Assembly (NCBI RefSeq): GCF_900243745.1
Contig: NZ_LT984798.1
Location: 62,001-126,000, forward strand
Length of the DNA: 64,000 bases
Source of the DNA: Desulfovibrio sp. G11
Lineage (GTDB): Bacteria > Desulfobacterota > Desulfovibrionia > Desulfovibrionales > Desulfovibrionaceae
Direction of reading: 5' to 3'
Under the pieces are notes generated by a model that had not been told where the DNA came from, did no database searches, and worked only from the letters and a program-made list of their open reading frames with translations. The position numbers and the translations under genes were made by a program. Position 1 is the first letter of the stretch, and each line of letters opens with the position of its first letter. This document shows, piece by piece, positions 7,992-16,138 of the stretch.

Positions 7992-9404
7992 CTAAACAGC
8001 GGCAACCCGAACCGAAGCCTCAAGTTCTTCAAGGCTGGACTTGCCCATGAGGCGGGCCAGGCAGGCGTAACGCTCCAGGGCCGTATTGCGTCCTGTCTGC
8101 CGGGCATGCCGCAGATCCCGGGCATACAGGGCAAGTGTGCCTGGCGAAAGGGTTTCAAGTTCGCAGCGGAGGTATTTTTTAAAAGCCCCCCGGTTGTCAG
8201 GCACGATCACATTGGGATATTTTGCAGAAGCGCCACGCATAAAAATTTCTTCCGCATCCGCAATTTCATCCAGCAAGGGGCTTACACTTAAAGGAGGCAG
8301 CCGGTCATCCATGCGGGCGTATTTTTCAATCATGAAGTTGCGCCCCGCCAGTTCGGCATTGCGCAGATCATCAAGATACGAGGCAAGCGTGTCGGTGTTC
8401 AGTGGTTCATGGGCCATACGCCTCATGACCCTGAAACTGTCTGGCCGCTGCTGGCAGATGGCTGTTCCGCCTTCATTAGGTGTTGCCAGAAACATGACAA
8501 GCTCCCGCTCGATAATTTCCGCCAACAGCGCTTCGCGCGCATCCTGCCCAAGAGATTGCGACCCCGAAACCGGCTGCGTCCCCAGCTCTGCCGAGGCCCT
8601 GCGGCACAGCTCAAGATTTTTTTTATAGCTTTCCGCTTCGGCGCTGCGGCCTTTACCCAGTTTTTCATAACAGGCTACCGCCTCTTCAAGGGTACGGGCG
8701 GCCTCGATCCACTGCCCATCAGAAGCCAGCGCCACGCCCAGATTACCCAGTGAAAAGGCAGTGTCCTCGTGCTCGCCGCAGACCTTCCGGCGCAGGGCAA
8801 CGGCCTGGCGATGCCAGTCTATGCCCGCAGCGAGCAGGCCGCGCTCTTCATATAGGCGTCCCAGATTGTTCAGGCAGGTTCCCAGTTGCTGGTCCGGCAG
8901 CGTCCCGGACGTGCGGGCATGCCCTTCCCATATGCCTCTGGCACGTTGCAGGCACTGTTCCGCCCGGTCCCACTCTTTTCGGCGGTAATACACTGCAGAA
9001 AGGTGAAGCAACGCGCTGGCCAAACGGGGAGAATGCGCGCCAAAGGCCGACTCACAAGCGGCAGCTGCTTCCAGTCCCAGCTCTTCGCTCTTGCTGTAGC
9101 TTCCCGTTTCCAGCCAGAGATGGGCCAGATTCTGCATCAGGTTCAAAGTTAAGGGAGAAGATGAACCATAGGCATTGCGCAAGAGAGCGAGACCTTCTTC
9201 CATAACAGACACAGCCTCGGCCCCCCGGCTCATAGCCAGCAGCACACGGGCCGTGGCCTCAAGGGTCGTGGCGCGGCACAACGGGGTATTGTCACATGTG
9301 CGTAACAGCGTACGCAGCCGCGCAAGGCTGTCTTCAGGGCACCCCTGAGCCAGAGGCTCCAGGGCAGCCTGCAAATCCCTGCCCCACTGTTCCTGACTCA
9401 CCAT
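7992..9404 (-). CDS. TPR protein with C-terminal DUF4125 domain
   Basis: A 470-residue cytoplasmic protein. Residues about 1-270 are tetratricopeptide repeats (for example NLMQNLAHLWLETGSYSKSEELGLEA and CLNNLGRLYEERG). The C-terminal 190 residues (from about EALLAEIIERELVMFLAT) match what I know as DUF4125, of unknown function. The start MVSQEQW has AAGGAGAG just upstream. Its gene starts about ten bases after the DUF4037 gene ends, so the two are one transcript. DUF4125 and DUF4037 proteins are known to occur together; a joint role is inferred, not shown. Confidence 0.8.
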   Translation of the reverse strand: MVSQEQWGRDLQAALEPLAQGCPEDSLARLRTLLRTCDNTPLCRATTLEATARVLLAMSRGAEAVSVMEEGLALLRNAYGSSSPLTLNLMQNLAHLWLETGSYSKSEELGLEAAAACESAFGAHSPRLASALLHLSAVYYRRKEWDRAEQCLQRARGIWEGHARTSGTLPDQQLGTCLNNLGRLYEERGLLAAGIDWHRQAVALRRKVCGEHEDTAFSLGNLGVALASDGQWIEAARTLEEAVACYEKLGKGRSAEAESYKKNLELCRRASAELGTQPVSGSQSLGQDAREALLAEIIERELVMFLATPNEGGTAICQQRPDSFRVMRRMAHEPLNTDTLASYLDDLRNAELAGRNFMIEKYARMDDRLPPLSVSPLLDEIADAEEIFMRGASAKYPNVIVPDNRGAFKKYLRCELETLSPGTLALYARDLRHARQTGRNTALERYACLARLMGKSSLEELEASVRVAAV

Positions 9405-9414
9405 ACTCTCTCCT

Positions 9415-10458
9415 TCAGCCTTGCAGCATGTCCATATGACGCAACTGAGGTTCCCGCACATGGCGCATGATCTGCGGGCCATGCGCCCAAAGCCAGTTAC
9501 CCGTATCTTGGCTCAGGCCCATATGACGCAAATGCCGTGCAACGGCTGCACAAAAATCTTCGGCCACGCGCGTAGCCTCCATATCTTCCGCCCCACGCAA
9601 GGGCATGGCCGCAAGCCTGTTCACGGTCTGCGTAACCTCGGCCCCCAGTATGGGCAGCGAGGACGCAAGGCGCGCGGCCCACTTGTAGAAAGGCATGTAG
9701 CGGGCATTGCACAGATATACCAGCGACAGTGCGGCCTCGGCAAAGCGAGTCACGCAGAACATGGCCGCAGGACCATCGCCCCGCTGCAGGCATCTGGGCA
9801 GATTGTACTGGCCCGCCTGCGCCATGATCATGCATCGCGCCGCCATCTTTTTCAGCCGCACATCATCCGGATAGCCAGCGAGCAATGCCCTGCGCCGCCG
9901 TGTGAATTCCCCTGCCCCGTCTTCAAAAACCTCGCCGTTGGTGCAGGCAGCCAACTGATATTCCGGAATAGCCAGCCATTCCTGCCAGGTAGCCGGAAGT
10001 TCCGACAAGCCGGTGAAAAAAGTGTAAAAATCCTCAACAGCCAACGGTCCCACCCGGCCAAGGCGTTTCGCAGGCGCAAGTCTGCTGTCAAAGCCGCCAA
10101 AGTGGGCGGGAAGGCGCCTCAGAGCCGCCTCAATACGTGGCGCATGGCGCTGTAGCTCGGCATGCGGCAGCCACAGGCAAAAGGCAGGACCGAAATCATG
10201 ATCACGAGAGGCCGTGTCATCGCAGCCAAAACACTCAGAACCTTCGCCTACCAGCCCAATTGCGGCACGAGCCATGATATCAGGAATTTCTTCCCACAAA
10301 ACAGGACGACAAGCGTGGTAAAATTCACGGGCCAGGGTCAATCCCTGCATGAGAGCCTCCGGCTCTGCGACGGGCGCGTCATAATTCAGGCCGTTATGGA
10401 ACTGTTGGCACTGCTGCGCCAGGCGTTCAGTCTGCCTTTGCCATAAGGCTGCGTACAT
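9415..10458 (-). CDS. DUF4037 protein, putative nucleotidyltransferase
   Basis: A 347-residue protein. Residues about 67-95 read GEGSECFGCDDTASRDHDFGP, a GS followed by an acidic D-x-D pair, which resembles the metal site of the nucleotidyltransferase superfamily (kanamycin/MNT type). The rest is helical and family-specific. The substrate is unknown. The gene start overlaps the last 32 bases of the merR-type gene, and the DUF4125 gene follows within ten bases, so the three form a tight operon with likely translational coupling. Possible roles are modification of a protein or small molecule tied to the signal sensed by the regulator, but nothing in the sequence fixes this. Confidence 0.7.
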   Translation of the reverse strand: MYAALWQRQTERLAQQCQQFHNGLNYDAPVAEPEALMQGLTLAREFYHACRPVLWEEIPDIMARAAIGLVGEGSECFGCDDTASRDHDFGPAFCLWLPHAELQRHAPRIEAALRRLPAHFGGFDSRLAPAKRLGRVGPLAVEDFYTFFTGLSELPATWQEWLAIPEYQLAACTNGEVFEDGAGEFTRRRRALLAGYPDDVRLKKMAARCMIMAQAGQYNLPRCLQRGDGPAAMFCVTRFAEAALSLVYLCNARYMPFYKWAARLASSLPILGAEVTQTVNRLAAMPLRGAEDMEATRVAEDFCAAVARHLRHMGLSQDTGNWLWAHGPQIMRHVREPQLRHMDMLQG

Positions 10459-11293
10459 TTCCGGGGCGGCTGACTTTCACAAGCACCTCGGTAACAAAAA
10501 GCTCTTCGTGATTAGTGGTCCAGAAGTCGGTCACGTAGCGCTCATACGAACCCTGATCGCAAATATAGTTGTTCGATGCGCACCAGCGCTGGATTTTCCT
10601 GTAGGTATCGCGGATAGCCCCGTGCTCCCCGATATGATAGCAGCATGCCGCGAGAAAGCCCCCGTACGGCTGCGTTTCTTCCGGCTGACAGGGGAGGATG
10701 GTCTTCTGCAGGATCTGTACGTTCTGAGGCTCATCCTTGATGCGGTCTTCAATGGAAGAAAAACGGATCATGACCGGTCCGGTGATGCTGTTGCTCACCG
10801 ACTCCACATAGTTGGTAAATTCAAGATTTATGATGGCAGATTTGATATCGGATGAAAAAGTCTGGTCATGAAAGAGCAGGTCGTCCGGCTGCACGTACTT
10901 TACCGATACACTGTGCAGACCATTCTCAAGCACCATCTCAGCCTCGTGCAGCAACTCAAGCCAGTCGTGCACCGAGGTGAGGCGAAGGTGCAGGGTTCTT
11001 TCTTCTTCCTGAAGCCCTTCGATCTTTTTCATAAAAATTTTGCGTAAGGCCGTAAGCGAGGTATTGCTGCCCAATTCGAAGGCTTCGCGGATTTCACCAA
11101 GGTGAAATCCCATCTGCTTGTAATATTTCAGCGGCGGCACTGCCAACAGGTCTTCCTGTGTATAATAGCGGTAATTGTTGGCTCCGTGCCGCTTGGATTC
11201 GATCAGGCCAAGATCATCGTAAAAGCGCAGGGCTTTCTTCGAGATATTGGAAATCTCGCTCATCTGGCTGATGGAATATCTTCGTTTTGTCAT
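10427..11293 (-). CDS. MerR-family regulator with GyrI-like ligand domain (BmrR type)
   Basis: A 288-residue transcription regulator. The N-terminal winged helix (residues about 7-70) contains YSISQMSEISNISKKALRFYD and the typical DDLGLIESKR turn. A dimer helix follows at about 85-120. The C-terminal half ends in GSYERYVTDF and LFVTEVLVKV, as in GyrI-like small-molecule binding domains of BmrR relatives. MerR proteins activate promoters whose -35/-10 spacing is 19-20 bp by untwisting the DNA. Two such promoters lie close by, at 13877-13908 (cut operon) and 13193-13223 (transporter), so it is the best candidate for choline-linked control. The start MTKRRYS fits the usual N-terminus; the ribosome site is weak. 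Confidence 0.85.
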   Translation of the reverse strand: MTKRRYSISQMSEISNISKKALRFYDDLGLIESKRHGANNYRYYTQEDLLAVPPLKYYKQMGFHLGEIREAFELGSNTSLTALRKIFMKKIEGLQEEERTLHLRLTSVHDWLELLHEAEMVLENGLHSVSVKYVQPDDLLFHDQTFSSDIKSAIINLEFTNYVESVSNSITGPVMIRFSSIEDRIKDEPQNVQILQKTILPCQPEETQPYGGFLAACCYHIGEHGAIRDTYRKIQRWCASNNYICDQGSYERYVTDFWTTNHEELFVTEVLVKVSRPGNVRSLMAKAD

Positions 11294-11738
11294 GACAGTA
11301 CCCGAAATCCTGTACAGAGGGGCAATAGGGGCGATGCCCGGCAGGATGACAGCCCGTGACCGTAATGGGTCGCAGACGTATCGCCCTAAAAGCTGCAACA
11401 CAGGCCCACTGTGCGGCGGCCGCCTTGCGTGGGGAAGCCTCTAACCTCTTCCCCGCGCAAGCGCCAGTGCGGTTTACCCGACTCTTCAATCAACGCTTGC
11501 ATTTTTCAAAGAACCGTCAGGCAAACAGCTTACGTCAATAACCGATGAATATTCATCATCTTTTGTAAACCCGTCAAACCGCCGTCTCTTTGCCCAGAGA
11601 TCAACACGGACTTTTTAACGGGTTTTATGAATCCAAGCCTTCTCGCTATCCACAAGCGGTTCCGCCGTCAATATCTGTAATGCCGGCAGAACCGCCCGTG
11701 AGGCATAAGGGCCGGACATCCGGCACCAACGCCAGGCG
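11294..11738. other. Intergenic region upstream of the MerR-type gene
   Basis: I see no gene here. It contains a strong inverted repeat at 11424-11461 and presumably the promoter of the merR/DUF4037/DUF4125 operon, which I could not place with confidence. Confidence 0.5.
11424..11461. repeat. 14-bp inverted repeat with 10-base loop
   Basis: CTTGCGTGGGGAAG (11424-11437) pairs with CTTCCCCGCGCAAG (11448-11461) with one T-G position. It has no T run after it on either strand. It lies about 130 bases upstream of the MerR-type start and could be a structured leader or a protein site. Confidence 0.55.
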
Positions 11739-12005
11739 TTAGTCCGGAATATAGCGGTTAATGGTAGCTGCGCCGTCCGCATCAGCGCTGAAGTACATGC
11801 GCACTTCGCCCTGATCATCAAGCTCAAAACGCGATTCCACCAGCAGACCGTTGGCGACCGCGGTCATGAGCGCAGTCAGCACGTCTTTTTTGTTAAAAGC
11901 ACGAAATGAAGCATAGGTTCCCTTCAGGGCACCCATAACATCTTCGGTGCAGGCCTCAGTCACGGTCGTCATATATTTAAGGATGGCATAGTTCAAAGGT
12001 TTCAT
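11739..12005 (-). CDS. Small conserved-type protein of unknown function, coupled to the transporter
   Basis: An 88-residue soluble protein with no membrane segment or recognised motif. The gene starts six bases after the transporter stop codon, with AAGGGG lying in the last codons of the transporter, so the pair is co-translated. An accessory role for the transporter or for the choline pathway is an inference from this spacing only. Confidence 0.6.
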   Translation of the reverse strand: MKPLNYAILKYMTTVTEACTEDVMGALKGTYASFRAFNKKDVLTALMTAVANGLLVESRFELDDQGEVRMYFSADADGAATINRYIPD

Positions 12006-12011
12006 GACGGA

Positions 12012-13109
12012 CTACCCCTTCTTCCTGAAGAAATCCAACGGATTGACAGCGATAATAAAGATACCGGCCACCATGATAACAGCGGCGATCCACACCAGGG
12101 GTGCCAGCGCGTAGCCGTCAATGCCAAACCACAGGCCGAGCACAAGCCAGCAGAAGAAGGGACCCCAGAACGAGAAGGCGCCGTTGCACGACATGCCAAG
12201 TCCGGTGCCGCACATGGCGTTGCCCTTGTACCAGAGCATGAAGGCAAAATACGCGCCAAAGCCGGCCACAAGGAACCAGGGCATGGCGGCGGTGTCGGTA
12301 AAGGCGGTCTTGATCATAAAAAAGGCACTGTCGCCACCGATGAGGGCGAAAAGGGGCACCAGAATGCAAAGGTTGGTCACAGCGGAAGTGACCTGGCGGA
12401 TGGTGATGCCGATTTCAGGATCAATCATGGAAGTGGCGTAACCGCCCACGCAGCCTTCAAGCCCCCAGCCGAAAGCGGCCAGAAAGCCAAAGGTCAGGCC
12501 AAGAAAAAGGTTCGGCGGCGCGTTCTCGGCAAGGCCGGTGCTGCCGATCATGGCGCTGGCAGAGAAGCAGATAAAAATACCCAGAGCCATGCGGGCAGAA
12601 ATCGCCTGCTTGAAAAGGATGCGGCTCAGAATGGTACCGATGGCCGGGCAAAGGGCGCTGATAGGCACAATAATAGACCCGGCGCTCTGCAGGCCAAGCA
12701 CATAGCAGGTGCTTGCCAGAGGCCCGCCAATAACAGCCACGCCGATAAGGATGGCACCGGGTTTGGTGCGCAGGCAGCGGAAAAAGTCACCCAGTTTGCC
12801 CTTGCCTATGGCAATAAGCACAGCCCAAAAAGCGCTGCAGGCGTCAGTAACGGCCGCGCCCAGCGCCCCCAGAAGAAACATGACGGAAAAATCCGAAAGC
12901 CCCGATCCCCCCCCATACCACACGCCCCACACGCCCATGGTCATGGCCAGGGTCATAAAGGCAGTATAGGTGCCGTAAGAAACCCCCGACATGGTTGCGG
13001 TGAATACGCCTCGCCGCCTGAAGCTGCTCGTCAGTTTTGTTTTGGCCTCAAGGGCCGCCTCGGATCCGCCCAGGCCGGAAACCCCAGAGGGTTGTACCGT
13101 GTGCTCCAT
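12012..13109 (-). CDS. DMT-superfamily (EamA/GRP-like) transporter, about ten membrane segments
   Basis: A 365-residue integral membrane protein. A soluble N-terminus of about 30 residues is followed by around ten hydrophobic helices, and the two halves resemble each other, as in drug/metabolite transporters. Glycine-rich helices such as AFGWGLEGCVGG and FGAYFAFMLWYKGNAMCG are typical. The substrate cannot be read from the sequence. Its position beside the choline operon, its divergent direction and its own long-spacer promoter suggest import of choline or export of trimethylamine. AAGGAG lies six bases before the ATG. Confidence 0.7.
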   Translation of the reverse strand: MEHTVQPSGVSGLGGSEAALEAKTKLTSSFRRRGVFTATMSGVSYGTYTAFMTLAMTMGVWGVWYGGGSGLSDFSVMFLLGALGAAVTDACSAFWAVLIAIGKGKLGDFFRCLRTKPGAILIGVAVIGGPLASTCYVLGLQSAGSIIVPISALCPAIGTILSRILFKQAISARMALGIFICFSASAMIGSTGLAENAPPNLFLGLTFGFLAAFGWGLEGCVGGYATSMIDPEIGITIRQVTSAVTNLCILVPLFALIGGDSAFFMIKTAFTDTAAMPWFLVAGFGAYFAFMLWYKGNAMCGTGLGMSCNGAFSFWGPFFCWLVLGLWFGIDGYALAPLVWIAAVIMVAGIFIIAVNPLDFFRKKG

Positions 13110-13192
13110 GACCTACTCCTTCTCTCACTGAATGGTGTGATATGGCGGAAAACGTCCTTGCCCCGGCAAAGCCGCTACGCCCAATTACTTCC

Positions 13193-13223
13193 ACCATAAG
13201 CTTACCCCAAGCAGGAAGGTCAA
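13193..13223 (-). promoter_or_regulatory. Long-spacer promoter of the transporter
   Basis: Minus-strand TTGACC (13218-13223), a 19-bp spacer and TATGGT (13193-13198), about 85 bases before the transporter ATG. The first bases of the spacer (TTGACCTT) and a GGGG...AAG block repeat parts of the cut promoter, but the dyad is imperfect. A 19-bp spacer is what MerR-type activators need. Confidence 0.5.
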
Positions 13224-13876
13224 TAGAGTTCATAAAATATGACGCATAAAATTCCACTTTTTCATTGATTGAGAAAAAATCTCAAAAGCCATGCCGTGCA
13301 ACGGTTGCGAACCACCTCGGAGTAAATGCATAACACAAGATATTTATTGAACATTATCCCAAACACAACCCGATTCCCCCCCCCCACACGGGCAAAGACG
13401 ACATCAAAAAGAGACAACTTGGACCACGCTGTTCAAAAATAGCGCTAACCCTTCTTTTTTCCTCTTATCCATCCCCTGCGCGGGAACTGAGCAAACCTTT
13501 TGTTTATGTGCCTGCCCAAGGTTCCCCAATGAAAATATTTTTCGTAACACACTGATAATACATTGCTTACATGTAAAAATCTAATCAGTACCACATAAAA
13601 ATACACATACAGCCAGACCATAAATGCGTTCCGTATCCTTGCAAAAACAATCACGCTTCCACAGAAACAACCTGAAAAACACCGCGCAATTAATCCCCGC
13701 AGCCACATGACAGGTTCCACACAGGTTTTCTTCGCCTGTAGCAAGGCGCCTTTGCCAAAAAAAATTCCCAATAATGCTATCTTCCTATAACTATGTGGTT
13801 TATTTACTAAATATAAAAACAATCCCCAAAAAGCCTATGAAACTGAATTTTTTATACCAAAAAATTCGAAAAGGCC

Positions 13877-13908
13877 TTGACCTTGCCCCATAGGGGAAAG
13901 GTTACAAA
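13877..13908 (+). promoter_or_regulatory. MerR-type promoter and operator of the cut operon
   Basis: TTGACC (13877-13882) is followed after 20 bp by TACAAA (13903-13908). The spacer is nearly filled by a dyad, ACCTTGCCCC-ATA-GGGGAAAGGT at 13880-13902, with one mismatched pair in ten. A dyad centred between -35 and -10 with a 19-20 bp spacer is the hallmark of MerR-family activation. The expected start is about 60 bases before the first shell gene. Confidence 0.75.
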
Positions 13909-13977
13909 GAAGATAAGAATCATTTTCACCGCCGCCAAGGTGGCTTGCGGCACAAATACGAAGCTCATGGAGCGTGT

Positions 13978-14574
13978 ATGCTGTATGCAGGTGAGGAGGC
14001 CCTCGGCCTCATTGAAACGCTGGGGATGGTGCCTGCCATTTATGGGGCGGACAACATGCTCAAAGCCGCAGATGTAGAACTGATCGCTTACGAAAACGTA
14101 GGTTCTACTCTTGTAACCATTATGGTAAAGGGCGATGTGGCAGCCGTGCAGGCCTCTGTGGCCGCCGGGGCCGCAGCTGCAGCCACCATAGGCAAGCTCA
14201 CGGCGCAAAATGTCATGCCGCGCCCGGTTCGCGGGGTTGGCGGCATCGCCATGGCCCACGTTGTGGACTCCATACCCGAGGGTGACCCCGGCCTACGTTC
14301 GCTGGGCATGATTGAAACCTTCGGGATCGTCTATCTTATGGAAGCGGCTGACGCCATGATAAAGACGGCCGATGTGGAGCTTATCGGCTATGAAAACGTG
14401 GCTTCTGGCTACTGTTCCGCCCTTGTTCAGGGCGACGTGGCGGCCTGCAAATCCGCAGTGGAGGCGGGCGTCAAGGCCGTAAAAAATATGGGTACAGACG
14501 TCTACAGTTCCTGCGTCATCCCCACCCCTCACCGGCATCTTGTAAAACTTGTACGGCGGTACACCCTGGCCTAG
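13978..14574 (+). CDS. cutA: Microcompartment shell protein with two BMC domains (BMC-T)
   Basis: A 198-residue protein with two BMC domains in a row, residues about 5-85 and 103-188, each starting with an LGxIET motif (ALGLIETLG, SLGMIETFG). Such tandem proteins form pseudohexameric trimers in the shell facets. It opens the choline operon directly after the MerR-type promoter. I take the ATG at 13978 with GGAG five bases ahead; a TTG eleven codons earlier is possible but has no site. The symbol follows gene order in published cut loci. Confidence 0.85.
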   Translation: MLYAGEEALGLIETLGMVPAIYGADNMLKAADVELIAYENVGSTLVTIMVKGDVAAVQASVAAGAAAAATIGKLTAQNVMPRPVRGVGGIAMAHVVDSIPEGDPGLRSLGMIETFGIVYLMEAADAMIKTADVELIGYENVASGYCSALVQGDVAACKSAVEAGVKAVKNMGTDVYSSCVIPTPHRHLVKLVRRYTLA

Positions 14575-14600
14575 CCGGGCACAGACCACGGAGCAGCATC

Positions 14601-16079
14601 ATGATCGGCGACAAGGACCTCATTTCTATACAGCAGGCGCGCATTCTGGCCGAAAATGCCATTGAAGCCGGCAAAAAACTGGCCGCCCTGCCACAAGAGA
14701 ATCTGGATAGCATTGTTGAAGCCATGGCAGACGCTGTGGAAACGCATGCGCAGTCCCTTGCCGTCATGTGTCATGAAGAAAGCGACTGTGGCCGCTGGCA
14801 GGACAAAATGGCCAAAAACCTTTTTGTCTGTCGCCGGGTCCGGCAGAGCCTGCGCGGCATGCGCTGCGTCGGCTATCTTGGCGGGCAGGAGCAGGAAGGC
14901 GTTTATGACGTTGGTGTGCCCCTGGGCGTCATTGTAGCCCTCTGCCCGGTGACCAGTCCTGTATCTACCGCCATCTATAACGTTCTGCTGGCCATCAAGT
15001 CCGGCAATGCCATAATTTTTTCCCTCCACCCCCGTGCTGTGGACAGCATGCGCCACGCCCTGGATATCATGATTGCCGCCGGTCAGGCCCACGGCCTGCC
15101 CGAAGGGGCCATATCCTATCTGGACATTGTGGCAAAAAGCGGCACGGAAGAACTCATGCGCCACCCCGGCGTGGCCCTGGTCATGGTTACGGGCGTGCTC
15201 GGCATGTTCGAGGCTGCCCGCGCCAGCGGCAAGCCCCTCATCTATGGCGGCACAGGTAACGGCCCGGTTTTCATCGAGCGCAGCGCCGACATTCCAGCCG
15301 CCGTGGAGCATATTATCGCCAGCAAAACCTTTGATAACGGGCTGGCGCCTTCAGCCGAGCAGTGCGTCATCGTGGATGGCTGTGTTGAGCGGCAGACCCG
15401 CCGGGCCTTTCAGGACAAAGGCGCATATTTCATGAGCGAGGCCGAGGCGCAGGCCCTGTCACGGGTGCTCTTTCATGAAGACGGACGCCGTCACCGCCAC
15501 ATGGTGGGCCAGTCTGCCGAGGCCCTTGCAACCAAGGCCGGCTTTTCCATTCCTGCCGATACAAAAGTGCTCATGGCTGAACGCAAGTACGTTACAGGCG
15601 AGGATCCCTATGTCAGGGAACTGCTCTCGCCCGTCCTCGGTTATTACGTGGAACCTGACTGGATGCACGCCTGCGAAAAGTGCGTGGAACTACTGCTTCA
15701 GGAGCGGCATGCGCAAACTCTGGCTATCCATAGCCGGGATGAAGAAGTCATCCGCCAGTTTGCCCTCAAAAAACCCGTGGCGCGCCTGCTGGTCAACACC
15801 GGCGCTGCTTTTGGCGGCATGGGGCTGACAACCAACCTTACCCCCGCCATGACGCAGGGCAGTGGCATTGCGGGCTACGGCATCACATCAGACAATATTT
15901 CACCCATGAATCTCATTTATCGCAGAAAGATAGGCTATGGCGTGCGTGATCTCGCCCAGCTGGCGGATTTCACCGCACCGTCCGCCCCCGGCGGGGGCGC
16001 GACCGGCAACGAGCAGAACTTTGACCTGCTCAGACGCGTACTGCGCGAGGCTCTGGGCGCTCTGCCCCAGGCTCGCTGA
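14601..16079 (+). CDS. cutB: Aldehyde dehydrogenase homologue lacking the catalytic cysteine
   Basis: A 492-residue member of the CoA-acylating aldehyde dehydrogenases (EutE/PduP group), which turn acetaldehyde, CoA and NAD+ into acetyl-CoA. NAD-binding segments (LCPVTSPVSTAIYN, SGNAIIFSLHPRA) are present. At the catalytic site the partner gene cutF reads [11 protein letters not shown]; here the aligned residues are FDNGLAPSAEQ, so proline stands where the nucleophilic cysteine belongs. A cysteine follows five residues on (EQC), but out of register. The protein may be structural, regulatory or inactive rather than an enzyme. It lies between the first shell gene and cutC. The N-terminal helix (LISIQQARILAENAIEAGKK) resembles shell-targeting peptides. 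Confidence 0.85.
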   Translation: MIGDKDLISIQQARILAENAIEAGKKLAALPQENLDSIVEAMADAVETHAQSLAVMCHEESDCGRWQDKMAKNLFVCRRVRQSLRGMRCVGYLGGQEQEGVYDVGVPLGVIVALCPVTSPVSTAIYNVLLAIKSGNAIIFSLHPRAVDSMRHALDIMIAAGQAHGLPEGAISYLDIVAKSGTEELMRHPGVALVMVTGVLGMFEAARASGKPLIYGGTGNGPVFIERSADIPAAVEHIIASKTFDNGLAPSAEQCVIVDGCVERQTRRAFQDKGAYFMSEAEAQALSRVLFHEDGRRHRHMVGQSAEALATKAGFSIPADTKVLMAERKYVTGEDPYVRELLSPVLGYYVEPDWMHACEKCVELLLQERHAQTLAIHSRDEEVIRQFALKKPVARLLVNTGAAFGGMGLTTNLTPAMTQGSGIAGYGITSDNISPMNLIYRRKIGYGVRDLAQLADFTAPSAPGGGATGNEQNFDLLRRVLREALGALPQAR

Positions 16080-16138
16080 CCCCGGGGCACACACCAAGCC
16101 CGCAGGCCCTTCTGACCGCAGAATACGGAGGATAGAAC

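Larger units (their letters stand above)
13110..13977. other. AT-rich control region between the transporter and the cut operon
   Basis: This 870-bp region holds no gene I can support. It is clearly richer in A and T than its neighbours. Divergent long-spacer promoters lie near each end (13193-13223 on minus, 13877-13908 on plus). A minus-strand open frame at 13445-13822 has no ribosome site and unlikely composition. Confidence 0.6.

Noticed and set aside
13445-13822. A 125-codon minus-strand frame in the AT-rich control region
   Set aside because: No ribosome site, Phe/Cys/Arg-rich, and it lies where promoters are expected.
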